The position numbers and the translations under genes are program-made. A stretch of DNA of 64,000 bases, from assembly GCF_000247695.1 (NCBI RefSeq), contig NW_004624843.1:3464992-3528991 (forward strand), given 5' to 3'. Positions 9,906 through 20,535 of this stretch are shown here, piece after piece; positions within the stretch are counted from its first letter, which is position 1; the number at the start of each line of letters is the position of its first letter. The stretch is from Heterocephalus glaber. Its lineage: Eukaryota; Chordata; Mammalia; Rodentia; Bathyergidae. Under the pieces are notes generated by a model. The model worked only from the letters and a program-made list of their open reading frames with translations. It was not told the origin of the DNA and made no database searches.

Positions 9906-11640
9906 GATGACCGATGTTGGGTGTCACTATCCATGATCAGGGACAATCGGGCTTCACACAGATAACTAATGGCTACAATGGGACTTCATAGAATTGCAGA
10001 GGTTTTAAACGTCTTAAAATCCACCTCTCGGCCATCCCAGCTGCTGCACAAATGCTCTTCAGACAATGATGATAAAGGTACCGTCCAGGGACAGAAAGAG
10101 TTGCAAGAAGCTGGTGTCAGCTCCGTGTTTTTCCTGAGTACTTGCTAGAAGTGTCACAGGAAAATGAAATGGCAGAGAGGTGAAGGGAAGCACGTAACAA
10201 AGGGAATAAGTTAGGAGCAAAGTTAGGAAAGAGAAAAATGGAATAAACAAAGACACCTTAAAGAGTCCTAAGTCCTAAGCCAGTCCTCGGGAATATTATA
10301 GTAAACTAGGAAAAAAGTTAAATAATGGCTTTCATACACTTTCCAAACTTTTCTTCACAACCAAAAATACACTAATATCTTCTGATACCTCTAACAAATT
10401 AACAGAGCATAAAATAATTCCTGTTTTAAATAGAGCAAGGTGTCCTGATTTCAACCAGATCGGGTATGTTTGTCTGCACGTGGTCAGCCGTTCCCACCAG
10501 TTACTAAAATAACCGAAAATCATTTTGCTCTCTGCATTTTTTAGGCTGTGACATTCAGCCTCACTTCCAGGGAGTCTTGACAGCCAGAATTGAGCTACAT
10601 AACACCTTAGTATTTGTGTACATTTCTGGAGGCTACACAAAATTATCATTTCAAATCATTTCCTTTATTTTACTCTTGCTGAGGTTAGCTCAATGTACTC
10701 TGGGACTCTGCTTTCTATTATATCTTTTTTAGTATATTTCCTCAGATTTTCAATATGTAAGCAAATCTGCAGAAATCCCTCTATATGAGTGAGAAATATT
10801 ACTGTTATTATTTCATTTTATTATATCGAGGATAAACAAGAGATGTTTTATGGGATGATGGCATTTATTTGAAATAGATCCCTAAGCCCAAGGCTAAACA
10901 GAAATTGCAACCAAACCAAAGAAAATCACATGAAGTAAATTCAGAAATATCTACTTCCTCAATGTAATGCTGTTGTGTTTTGTTCTGTTTTCATGGAAAG
11001 TCAATTACGGCTCCAGTATGGTTAGAAAGGTAGGAGAAAGTCAAACTTTGGTGTACATAAAAAGCTCACAGGCATGGAAAAGCGGGAGGGCTGTCTCCCC
11101 TGTAACTTTATTGATACAGGTGGGACCCAAAGTTTTAGTTTAACCCAAAGGCTGAGAGGGAAACCAGAAGTGATAAAGGAATAACTACCATCAGTCAAAT
11201 ATTTCATCCAACTCCAAAAAAATTGAGCAGAAGTTAATATATATTTTAATTATTCAAGATATACATAGACTTTTTAAACATTATATAGAGAAGAAAGCTA
11301 GACAAAGCATAAATTCAATAGTTTCTCCTATTTGCTTATCCAACCATTACTTAAGGCTTTTTCTTTAGACCTTTTAAAAGATTCAAACACATTACCAAAG
11401 GCAGTTACAGAGAATCAAACAATTACTGAGAATCAATGTTCCTTTCATTCTGAGAGCCTAGTGGGAGAGCTAGATCGTGTCAAAACTGTAAAGGAAGCAG
11501 TATTTTCCTTTCCTACATTTGCCTGTTTGGGAAATAATGCCAGCTTTCCACATATGAAGGTAAATCAATAAATCAGTACATTCAACAAAAAGGCAGGCAT
11601 TGGTAGGAGATATTTTAATTGATTCATCTTAAAGTCTGTA
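9906..11640. other. Unique sequence, no gene seen
   Basis: It is AT-rich with no SINE or LTR landmark. Minus-strand open frames of 60-105 codons between 10.06 and 11.2 kb show no domain and start and stop inside low-information DNA. Confidence 0.4.
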
Positions 11641-11648
11641 CTTTTTCC

Positions 11649-11678
11649 AAGTAGTCTTTGCTAGTGCAAAGACTACTT
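11649..11678. other. Perfect 13-bp hairpin (inverted repeat)
   Basis: AAGTAGTCTTTGC (11649-11661), loop TAGT, then the exact reverse complement GCAAAGACTACTT (11666-11678). One mismatch beyond the arms is followed by another C-G pair. It is not part of a repeat I recognise. A chance origin, a remnant of a palindromic DNA transposon or a structured RNA are all possible. Confidence 0.55.
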
Positions 11679-11864
11679 TGAGCAATTCAGGTTTTGAAAC
11701 TGCTTTGAATATAGTGCATATAACATTTCCTCAACGTGAATTAAAAAAGTTCACTTGAAAAATAAAACCTACTCAATACAAGTCGTCTTTAAAAACCCTG
11801 GAGCATTTCAGAGCTGATGGGAGCTGCAGAAATCACAGGGATGAACCTCTATCAATCACGCTAA
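11679..11864. other. Unique sequence, no gene seen
   Basis: Short AT-rich spacer between the hairpin and a MIR. Nothing further is visible. Confidence 0.35.
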
Positions 11865-11950
11865 AAAACTGAGGTTGGGAGAGGTTAAATAACTCATCCA
11901 AAATCCCACAGCAGATGATATATTTTTCCTTCCACTAAAGCACGTGTCCC
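11865..11950 (+). repeat. MIR fragment
   Basis: AAAAAACTGAGGTTGGGAGAGG then TTAAATAACTCATCC and CCCACAGCAGATG is the sense MIR core (the 'ctgaggctcagagaggttaagtaacttgcc' region). Confidence 0.65.
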
Positions 11951-12734
11951 AGTGAGCTTATCAGACTCTCTCTTAGTATGCAGGGTACATCATCCAAGAG
12001 CCTCAATTTATACTTGTTTTTCCCTTCAAATTAATCATCAGGAAGATTGCCTGAGACTTGTGATGCATCCATGTGAATGCTACACTCTTCCAATTCTTTT
12101 TTTGTACAGTAAGCAATAAGAAAGTGCTTGCTGCAAATATCTATAATTTAATAACTAGATATTACCCTGCACTTTGTAAATGTGACTTACAGAATAGAAA
12201 AATAAAATATCCCACCCAGTCACCTCAAATAAGTGGGACTGTTTATTTCACAACTTCAGACATAATAGGTTTCAGTGAATAAAGCCTTTTCTAAACTTTA
12301 ATAGGATTTTACCTCACCATCTAGCCTCCTGGTACAATTCCAGATCTGGAGAAAAGCAACTTGTAAATATTTGACGCAAATAAGCGGGTATTTACTATCT
12401 ATGAATAATGATCAAAACCAAGGGAGGAGGGAAAAAAAGACACAAAGATTGCATCAGTGAAACCATGATTCATCAGGGTGTCATCAGGGAAAGCTGTCTG
12501 GCTGACAGGTGACGCAACGCAGGACAAGTGGTGAGAGGGAAGGAGAGCCCTTCTGGAAGCCACTAACTGCCCGTGTGAGCCACAAGCCATTAGCAGAGTG
12601 ACCAGGGAGAGAAACCATTCTTCTTTACATGCAGGGAAATGAGAGAAGGACTAAGTACTCTGAGAAGCAGGTGGGAGGCAACAAAGAGATGAGATGTTGA
12701 AATTGCATCTACAGCCCAGAGGCACCACAGTGGC
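11951..12734. other. Unique sequence, no gene seen
   Basis: No repeat family or coding signal is evident in these approximately 780 bp. Confidence 0.35.
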
Positions 12735-13308
12735 AGTGAGATGTGACAGACTGGATTTTCTAAAATGGCACAGCAGTAGTTCCCACCCCACATCCTCTTC
12801 TGCACTGTGACTTTGCCACTGTCCCTGCCAGAGGTGCAGTCTTCTCCTGCACTCCCTCGAGTGTGGGCCAACTCAAGACCTCTTTGACGGATTGAGTAGG
12901 GTGGAAGTGACATCACATTGGACCCAGGAAGGAGCTTAGCTACTGGTAGCTACTGTGCTTGCTGCTTCCTGGAAGGCAGCCGCGGTGTTGGAAGTGAGAC
13001 TATCCAGAAACCACCACGGTGTGAGAAACCTAAACCACACAAAGATGCCCTGGGGTATGAGACACCAAGCTGGGGATGGAGGGAGGCAGAAGAGGGGAGT
13101 GATGTACCCAGAAGCCCCGAAGACCAGGCCATCTTAACAGGGCATCATTGCAGCTGACACTGCCCAGACCAGAGCCGAATTCCTCAGCAGAGCTCTTCCC
13201 AATGACCCCACCGACAAATCCTAAGTAAAATAAAGTGACAGTTTTAAGCGACTGAGATTTGGAGGTAATTTGTTACACAGAAATAGCCCAAACATACAAC
13301 CACCATCG
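12735..13308 (+). mobile_element. MLT1-like LTR, diverged
   Basis: The 3' part is the readable one: AAGTAAAATAAAGTGACAG, TTTTAAGCGACTGAGATTTGG and GGTAATTTGTTACACAGAAA match the common MLT-type LTR end. The 5' boundary is approximate. Open frames on both strands inside it are by-products. Confidence 0.55.
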
Positions 13309-13925
13309 TAACCAGTTAAATATTATAGAGAAGGGATTTACAATGGATTTTGAACTGCTGAGCCTTTTATTCAAAAGATATCTAAACAGAATCCAAAAAT
13401 ATGGACTCTGGGGGAATAGCATGGCAGGAGTTCTGAGAGCTCTTCCCTGGAATCTGGGGCGATCCTAGAGATGATGCTGTGACCATGTGAACGCCACAGG
13501 AAGGACCAGAAATGCGCACTCCAGAAGTCATCGCTGTGCCTCGGCTTCTCAAGCCAGCATCTAGACCCAGGTTGGAAGGTGTAATCTTAGCCTCCACAGC
13601 AAGAGAGAAACTGGCTCTACCAAGAGGCAGGAATGGGAGCCCTCAAGAAGACACTGCCCTCGGACTAGCTCCTCCTTTCTCTGCGTCTGACCCCTGAAAT
13701 GTCCAGCTCCTGGTGCGTTTGGGTCCCTAACATATCTTCGTACCTGCCATATCTTCCACCTTATCCTAGCAAGCCTTTAAAGGATACCAGCAAGCCCTGG
13801 TCCTGCCCTTTCCCGTTCCTTCTTCCCCTCTCTTACTCTTTTTTTTCTTTGCTTTTCTTTCTCAGAGAAAGGAAGGAAGAGGAAATGAAAAAATTGTTTT
13901 GCATGATGGTTGGCTGAGCAGACCC
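13309..13925. other. Unique sequence with pyrimidine tract
   Basis: No gene is evident. A pyrimidine-rich run (TCTTACTCTTTTTTTTCTTT region, about 13830-13862) is followed by a purine-rich run (GAAAGGAAGGAAGAGGAAAT, about 13866-13885). Confidence 0.4.
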
Positions 13926-14095
13926 TGAATTCAAACTCAATTTCTATCCCAACCTTATCAATTACTATCCAGGCAACCGGGCCTCTGTTCTGGAAGCTAT
14001 GAAATGGAAGTGATAATAATAGAACTCCTACTCATAGAATTGTTATAGTTAAACGAGTTAATATGTGATCATTAGGGCTCGGTAAATATTAGGTC
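13926..14095 (-). repeat. MIR fragment
   Basis: ATGAAATGGAAGTGATAATAA, AGAACTCCTACTCATAGAATTG and GTTAAACGAGTTAATATGTG follow the antisense MIR order (aaatggggataataata, cctcatagggttgt, gagttaatacatgt). Confidence 0.65.
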
Positions 14096-15154
14096 ACCAT
14101 TATACCCTAACCAAAGCTTATGGTTTCTAGTATTCTAGTAATAAGGAATTTACAAATAATGAGATGCAACATTGATAGTTATGCTTAAGCTCTTTTAAGA
14201 GACAACCCCTTTACCTATCAGTATTAGTCTTATAAAAGCTCTTTTTACATTTTACTAAAGAGGAATTAACTAAGGTGGCTAGACAGCATCCCAGTCACCA
14301 GTCTGAGGCCTCACTGGGCAGAAATGGTGACAAGAGCTTTCTGAATCACTTCGCCATGTGGGTCAGCCACATCAGCATCTTCACGCTGCCAGTTTGAGTG
14401 AGTCAGTCCTTTGGGGACCCTATGGGGCTTCCAGTCATCTGAAACCAAAATTCTCAGATAAAGATTTGGAAAATAGCAAAGAAAGAAAAATGTGGAAGAT
14501 CACGCCTTAGATTCACTTAGCCTGCATCACAGCTAGGCTGAGAAGTTCATGTCTGAAAAGTCAGAGTCCACGTTCTGGGAGAGACACCAGGAGTGCAGGG
14601 AGGTGACACTGCCAATGACTGGCTCTCTATCTGCTGTGCCTGCTTCTGGTCACATTCACTCGACCTGAGCATTTTCAAAAAGAGCGACCAAGGAACGTCA
14701 AACATGACTGTAGAAGGTTATTACAACTAATAGAAAGTATGTTTCAAATCAGGAGAGTATAGAATCTGCCTCTTTTACCAATCATATTTGTGAGCACAAT
14801 CTATTATGGCAAATCCTTTTCCAGTGTTTATTTGGGTCAAGGTTTTCCATCTTGTATTTTAAAGAGGTGAAAACATACAAAGCATGTTGAACTTGAGCAG
14901 CATTTATTCATTCATGCAACACCAATTAAGCCCAGAGATCCAAAAGGTACTGTAGATTCACAGAAAATAAAATGGGTGTCATGTAGTGGTTGTACATAGA
15001 TCCTAAGTTAATATATATTTTGACAAAGAATTCTTATTGATAGCAATTTCTTTTCAGTTGGTGGACTTTCTTGGGGAGGAGAACAGATAAGCAGAAAAGA
15101 AAATAAGGGGCTTCTTAACTTGTGTGCTTCTGCATATTAAGCATTATTATTTTG
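14096..15154. other. Unique sequence, no gene seen
   Basis: No repeat with confidence, apart from a weak L2-like hint around 14900-14940 (CATTTATTCATTCATGCAAC). No exon candidates. Confidence 0.35.
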
Positions 15155-15162
15155 TAACTGGA

Positions 15163-15254
15163 TTTTTTTCTTTTTTTTGGTACCAGGGATTGAACTCAGG
15201 TCCTTGCGCTTGGGCAGCAGGTGGCGAAACCACTGAGCTAAATCCCCGGCCCTT
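15163..15254 (-). mobile_element. ID-type SINE, lineage variant
   Basis: On the reverse strand it reads GGGCCGGGGATTTAGCTCAG, GGTTTCGCCACCTGCTGCCC, AAGGACCTGAGTTCAATCCC, TGGTACCAAAAAA. The A box (TAGCTCAGTGG) is intact and the B box is nearly so. An 8-bp target duplication TAACTGGA flanks it at 15155-15162 and 15255-15262. Confidence 0.9.
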
Positions 15255-15262
15255 TAACTGGA

Positions 15263-15484
15263 AATTTTATTTCCAGAGTTAATTGAAATTTTCTGGGCTC
15301 CAATTTTTCTCACCTGAAAATCCACAAGACCAAACCATGATCTAAATAGGAACTAACTCATGTAAAGACATCACTTCCGGTTCTTACATTACGCACCAGA
15401 AACACTTCGTGTAGAGCCAGGTCTCAATGTTTCTATTCCACAACTCAGTGAAAGAGCAGGGGAAAAGAAGCAGAAATCAATTGT
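15263..15484. other. Unique sequence
   Basis: No feature recognised. Confidence 0.3.
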
Positions 15485-15620
15485 CTACACTCTCAGTGCC
15501 TCAGTTTACTCACCTGCCACATGGGAATCATTAACAGCATCTAAATCTCCTGGGTTAAGAATTAAATGAGTGAACAAAACTAATTGGCACACAATGCTCA
15601 AATGTCAACTACAATTATGT
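15485..15620 (-). repeat. MIR fragment
   Basis: CAGTGCCTCAGTTTACTCACC, CACATGGGAATCATTAACAG, GAATTAAATGAGTGAACAAA and TGGCACACAATGCTCAAA keep antisense MIR order. Confidence 0.65.
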
Positions 15621-16277
15621 TCATTATGGTCATTCATTTTATGTCTGCCAATAAAATATTTCTGCCAGTATTTTTTCTAGTCCTACTAAAATACACACTA
15701 TAAAATTTTTGCACTAACATAAAATCTGAGACAATATATAGCTAGGTAACAGTATCTCTTTGATTAAAAATTTAGCACCAGAGTCAGTATGATTGAGCAC
15801 AGGAGACTGCAGGTAGCTGTAAGGATGGAAAACCAAACACTACCACTTTAATACCAAACAATGTAGAAAGAAAGAAAACATTCCCACATCCAAATGGCTC
15901 TAGAAAGAGCTCTGCTTTAAAAAGATGGCACAAATTCCAAGTTACTCATGTTTCCTATTAACATATTACAAAACACTGAGTAGGAGACTCTGACACATTT
16001 AATCTAAAGCTAAACAAACACCAACCATGATATAGCACTTGCATATTAAAAAGCTCCATGGCTCACAAAGCAAATCCCTGCGAATGGACGAAGACTTTGA
16101 AGAAGCCAGGACCACAGCACTTGCCAGGAGAAAACACAAACTGATATGCACCGAGCTGCACTTCCAGAATTAGCACGGAGCTTTCACTCAGGTACAATCC
16201 AAGTGCAGGTGGGAGATTTGGGGCAAGATGTTGGGTGGACACAACTCGCCTGACCATTATAAATTCCACACAGGGGA
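15621..16277. other. Unique AT-rich sequence
   Basis: No gene or named repeat is evident. The small minus-strand open frame at about 16.06-16.3 kb lacks any domain. Confidence 0.35.
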
Positions 16278-16465
16278 AGATGGCCAGGGTGTGGTGGCAC
16301 ACGTCTGTATCCCAGCTCTCTGAGAGGCTGAGGCAGGAGCATCATAAAGTTAGAGCTACAGTGAGACCCTGTCTCAAAATAAAGTGGGGTGGGGCGGGGG
16401 TGGGTGCTGGGTATGTAGCTCAGCATGAAGGTTCTGGGTTCAGTGCTCAGTACCACAAAGGCAGG
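16278..16465 (+). mobile_element. B1+ID dimer SINE
   Basis: B1 monomer: GGCCAGGGTGTGGTGGCACAC, GAGAGGCTGAGGCAGGAGCA, GTGAGACCCTGTCTCAAAAT. A G-rich linker leads to a short ID monomer (GGGTATGTAGCTCAGCATGA, GGTTCAGTGCTCAGTACCAC). The open frames overlapping it are SINE by-products. Confidence 0.85.
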
Positions 16466-16749
16466 AGGTAAAAACATAAAGAAAATTCTTAAAGATTCAC
16501 AAAGCAGTAGTATTTAGATTGTGGTATTAATGTATGAAGTCCAAATTGCTGGTAGACGTATCAGCCCAGTGATTATGTTAAATCATAAACAAATAGCTAT
16601 GTGCAGCAAAGTGTTAACATTTTTCTAATCCAAGTGAAAAAAATATTAAGCCCGAATAGTCCAAGAATCAAAACAAATAGCCCACAAAATAAAAGCTCTA
16701 AAAAGCATGGTGGAAAACTCCAGCCTACACATAATTAAAAATATAAACT
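16466..16749. other. Unique AT-rich sequence
   Basis: Nothing recognisable between the dimer SINE and the ID cluster. Confidence 0.3.
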
Positions 16750-16836
16750 GGGGCCGGGGATTTAGCTCATTGGTTTCGCTGCCTGCTGTGCAAGCACAAG
16801 GACCCAAGTTCGATCCCCGGTACCAAAAAAAAAAAT
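16750..16836 (+). mobile_element. ID-type SINE, variant 1 (cluster copy 1)
   Basis: GGGGCCGGGGATTTAGCTCA, GGTTTCGCTGCCTGCTGTGC, AAGCACAAGGACCCAAG, TTCGATCCCCGGTACC plus an A tail. Only the A box has one change (CATTGG for CAGTGG). First of three copies in a row. Confidence 0.92.
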
Positions 16837-16840
16837 TATA

Positions 16841-16928
16841 ATGCCAAGGATTTAGCTCAGTGGTTCCACCGCCTGCCTTGAAAGCGCAAGGACCCAAGTT
16901 CGATCCCTGGTCCCAAAAAAAAAAAAAA
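16841..16928 (+). mobile_element. ID-type SINE (cluster copy 2)
   Basis: It lacks the first few bases (ATGCCAAGGATTTAGCTCAG). It continues GGTTCCACCGCCTGCCTTGA, AAGCGCAAGGACCC, TTCGATCCCTGGTCCC and an A tail of about 14. It is separated from copy 1 only by an AT-rich spacer, probably the tail of copy 1. Confidence 0.9.
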
Positions 16929-16940
16929 GCAAGTAGAATA

Positions 16941-17045
16941 TGGGGCTGGGGATTTAGCTCAGTGGTTTCGCCCACCTGCTGCACAAGCACAAGGACCCGA
17001 GTTTGATCTCCAGTACCAAAAAATAAAAATAAAAATAAATAAATA
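16941..17045 (+). mobile_element. ID-type SINE (cluster copy 3)
   Basis: GGGGCTGGGGATTTAGCTCA, GGTTTCGCCCACCTGCTGCA, CAAGGACCCGAGTTTGATCTCC, AGTACC, then an AAAATAAA-type tail that runs into (AT)n at about 17047-17063. Confidence 0.9.
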
Positions 17046-17072
17046 AAATATATATATATATATAATTATACT

Positions 17073-17250
17073 GAAGCCAGGTATGGTGGTGCATGCCTGT
17101 AATCCCAGAACTCTGGGAGGCTGAGGCAGGAGGATTGCAAGTTTGAGCCCAGCCTTGTCAACTTAGCAACTTAACAAAACCCTGTGTCAAAATAAAATTT
17201 TCTTTAAAAATAAAAGTGGGGGTGAGGATATAGCTGAGAGCAAAGGCAAA
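17073..17250 (+). mobile_element. B1+ID dimer SINE
   Basis: GAAGCCAGGTATGGTGGTGC, TGTAATCCCAGAACTCTGGG, GGCTGAGGCAGGAGGATTGC, AACAAAACCCTGTGTCAAAA, then GGGGGTGAGGATATAGCTGA for a truncated ID part. It directly follows the three ID copies, making a 500-bp SINE block. Confidence 0.85.
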
Positions 17251-17572
17251 ACAAAAAAAGGAAACTGAAACAAGATATCAAATTTTCCTGCTAAATTATA
17301 AGAAATGAAATTTATTATATCACACATCAGCAAGTGTTTCAGGAAACTGGTATTCCCAACATTGCCTATGACACTGTAAATTGATACAAATATTTTTGAG
17401 AAATCTATCAGGTAATAAGTAGTATATACTATCATATGGGAAAATCTGTAAGTTCAGAGATGAACATAAAAATGTGCCAGTGGTAAGTTTGGAGAAAACC
17501 AAATGTCTGACATGAGAGAAACGGTTAGGTCAGCCATGGTGCAATCACCACATGGAAGACTGAAACCATTAA
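17251..17572. other. Unique AT-rich sequence
   Basis: No feature recognised. Confidence 0.3.
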
Positions 17573-17585
17573 AAATCATAAACCC

Positions 17586-17666
17586 AGGGCTGGGGATGTA
17601 TCTCAGTAGCATCGCACCTGCCTTGCAAGCACAAGGTCCTGAGTTCGATCCCTTGATACAAAAAAA
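17586..17666 (+). mobile_element. ID-type SINE, variant 2
   Basis: GGGCTGGGGATGTATCTCAG, CATCGCACCTGCCTTGCAAG, AAGGTCCTGAGTTCGATCCC, TTGATAC and an A tail. A perfect 13-bp target duplication AAATCATAAACCC lies at 17573-17585 and 17667-17679. Confidence 0.92.
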
Positions 17667-17679
17667 AAATCATAAACCC

Positions 17680-18789
17680 TCTAAAATGAAGGTAAAAGAA
17701 AATACAGAAAAAATGTGGATAAGGAAGGTTAAGAAGCAAGAGACTAGATTATTTAAAATGATATTTATGACTTTGCTAAATATTTTGAATACTAATAGTG
17801 AATAAACAAAAGGTATTAGTTGCATTAGGGTTATGGATATTTTATTCTTGCTGAACTTCTTGTAATGATGTTATATCACTTTTGTAATGCAAAAGAAAGA
17901 AAAAAGGTAATATTTTAAGTTCTAAACAACAAAAGGAATAAAAATTCTTTGAAAAGACCTAAAATGGATCAAACTAATGCAAGCAATGATTTAAAGTCTT
18001 AGCAAATTAAAAATAAATCCAAAATATTAAAGCTGAAACAGAGACACGACATGGAATCTAAAGTTGAGCAGGCTGATGGACAAAATAGCAAGCGTGGGTG
18101 AGAAGCCAGCCCAGCAGCCTTGTCACCAAGGGTGGGGCAGAGTGGGGAGCAGGTAGCTGAAGCCATTCTGCTTCCAGGCCCTCCTGGGTTCGAGCATCTA
18201 CATCCAAGAGAGGTGCATCCCATCCACAGGCATAGTCCCCTATGTCAAGACCAGTTCTCTCCCAGACTCCTCTGCGGGAACTGAACAGGTCACATGGGGC
18301 CAGGGTGCCTATCTTATTCATGTACATAGCAGAAAGCCTAAAGCAAATAAGGGCTGAAGCCAAGTACACCGACAATTGTCTTAAAACTGGGACACCAGAA
18401 TAAACCTCATGAAGACTCCGGATTTAAGGAATAAATTATAAATGCTAACCTTCAGCAAGCTGTGATTTTGTCCTCTACTAAGGAACAATGACACACCCAC
18501 ACAACCTATAGAAACTGTGAAGGCAAAGTAAGATGTAAAAGAAAATGTAAACCATGATTACAACCTTGTTTTAAAACCTTGAACAATATGAACAGAGAAT
18601 AAGCAAAAACTTATTATAGCTGCATTTGAGTTACGATTCTCTTCTTTTTCTTTTTTTCAATACTGTTTATTTGTACTTCAGAGAAACTTCCTATGAAATA
18701 ATGTCTGCTCACTCTGTAAGGAAGAAATTGACAAGCAGCCAGTGAGATGTCCTAATAAAATTCATCCTACTCTCACTACACAGATGTAC
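17680..18789. other. Unique AT-rich sequence, no gene seen
   Basis: A 105-codon minus-strand open frame near 18.06-18.38 kb has no domain and no splice context. No repeat family was recognised. Confidence 0.35.
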
Positions 18790-18800
18790 TATTTCTTATT

Positions 18801-18906
18801 TCTTTTTTTTTCTTTTTTTTTTTTTTTTTCGGTACCAGGGATCGAACTCAGGACTTTGCACTTCTAAGACAGGCGGCGGAACCACTGAGCTAAATCCCCG
18901 GCCCAG
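18801..18906 (-). mobile_element. ID-type SINE, variant 2
   Basis: On the reverse strand: GGGCCGGGGATTTAGCTCAG, GGTTCCGCCGCCTGTCTTAG, AAGTCCTGAGTTCGATCCCT, GGTACC, then a mixed A tail of about 27. An 11-bp duplication TATTTCTTATT flanks it at 18790-18800 and 18907-18917. Confidence 0.92.
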
Positions 18907-18917
18907 TATTTCTTATT

Positions 18918-20075
18918 AAACTTGCAGAAACAGCTTTTCAAGCAGCGAGACTATATTCAGGCTAATTTTCAAGATAGTACAATGCACTTTTGAATACTAG
19001 AAATATGTACTCAAAATAAAAAGGAAATACAGGAAACCAGTACAATTCACATGATATAATTACGTCTGAATTTGGGTTTGGTGAATTTTCTCTCTAGAAC
19101 TTGTGATGTGTAAGGCACAAAGAGAAGCCACTTCGTCTAGAAGAAAACAGATTGGCATTTACTGCCATTTCACAGCCTGAGCAGAAAGGGGAACTGGGGA
19201 AATGCAGTGTTTTCTGCTCCGTGGCTTCACAATGCTGCTGGCCCAAAGGAGCCTTGTCACTATGGCAACCTGGCACAACACCCTCAGCGAGGTGGTGGGA
19301 GGGCCCCGCATCTCCTCATCTTCTGCCCTTATCTGAAGTGCTGCCCTTTCCACTGCCGATCATTCTTCCTCAGCAAGGTCTTCTCCACGGCTTTCAACAA
19401 CAATGGCGACCTCTTTGAACCACGTCTTACAACACTTGATTCACAGCTGAGTTCCATCTCAAGATCCAGTGCAGCTGGTGGCTATGTTCATGTCGAAAAC
19501 CTCTGTGCAAAGCTAATGCTCGGTCCATCTACACAAGGACGGCTGCACAGTGAAATACTTCCATTCTTCCATTCTGCCCTAAGCACTCCAGCTTTTCCCT
19601 TCTCCTGGACCTCTGCTGTCCTGGAGCTTGCCCTTTTTCTCTGGGAATTCTCTAGTCTCCCACAAACCCAACTATAAGAGGTTAATGCCTGGTACTGCAG
19701 GGGACCACCAGCCCCGCCCAGGGTCAACTGATGGGTCTAACACCACCAGGTGTTAAATGGTCTGGCCACACCCTCTCTCTGAGGCTGCACAGGGAAACTA
19801 TCCATTAGCAATGTCTGCCAAAGGTATAAAGGGAGGAAGGACACACGTGCTGACATGCTAACCTAGTCAAATTTCTCCAGCGTTTAATTTGGTACTTAGG
19901 TATTGTCACAAGGCCCACTATCTTTACTTTTTTCATAGAGAAAAAGAAACTGGAAGAGAGCAGAAAGTGAGTAACGGTAGTAAAGAAGAAAAGAGGAAAA
20001 CATCATAGCCATAGCCAAATTGGAGTCGTTTTGTATGTTTTATGAACAGGTTGTGGTGTACAATCTATTGAGCCA
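18918..20075. other. Unique sequence; 156-codon open frame not supported
   Basis: The longest open frame (19207-19677, plus strand) has no domain I know. An overlapping antisense frame is open too, which argues against coding. GC is locally higher (about 19.15-19.8 kb). No repeat was recognised. Confidence 0.3.
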
Positions 20076-20081
20076 ATTACC

Positions 20082-20168
20082 TTTTTTTTTTTGTACCGGG
20101 GATCGAACTCAGGTCCTTCTGCTTGCGAGGCAGGCGGCAGAACCACTGAGCTAAATCCCCGCCCCCCC
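20082..20168 (-). mobile_element. ID-type SINE, variant 2
   Basis: On the reverse strand: GCGGGGATTTAGCTCAGTGG, TTCTGCCGCCTGCCTCGCAA, GGACCTGAGTTCGATCCCCG, GTAC and A tail. Short direct repeat ATTACC at 20076-20081 and 20069-region counterpart right of the element (about 20169-20174). Confidence 0.88.
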
Positions 20169-20289
20169 ATTACCAATTTTAAAGGAATCAAATTGTCTCT
20201 TTTACTTCCTATTTACAATTCCCATGACAGTGCTACTTCCTTACTCTGTGAAATAATCGTACTAACAATGATGACACCGAAAACAATAC

Positions 20290-20535
20290 TTTTTATAACA
20301 TTTATCATGTACTAAACCCTATTCTGTGCACATTATAGGTGTTACCTTAAGGAATCCTCAAATATTTAGAGGGCTATTTCATATAAACATATTTTAATAT
20401 TGTACATTTTTATTTATATACATTTTATATTATTTGACATTTTAGAGAAGAGGAAAATGAGCCAGAGAGAGCCTAAGTAATTTGGCCATAGCTACAAACT
20501 CGGGAAGAATAGCATGAGGCTCTGAAACCAGGCTG
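20290..20535 (+). repeat. MIR, nearly full span, interrupted by AT-rich insertion
   Basis: Sense MIR order: ATTTATCATGTACTAAACCC, CTGTGCACATTATAGGTGTT, then after an AT-rich stretch AGAGAAGAGGAAAATGAGCC, CTAAGTAATTTGGCCATAGC and GAAACCAGGCTGTTTG. Confidence 0.65.

Noticed and set aside
16750..17045. tRNA-like sequences with A and B boxes
   Set aside because: They are SINE bodies with A tails, and lack a complete cloverleaf and terminator of a functional tRNA gene. They are not tRNA genes.
19207..19677. 156-codon plus-strand open frame
   Set aside because: No domain, no splice or promoter context, and an antisense frame is open across part of it. Composition explains it.
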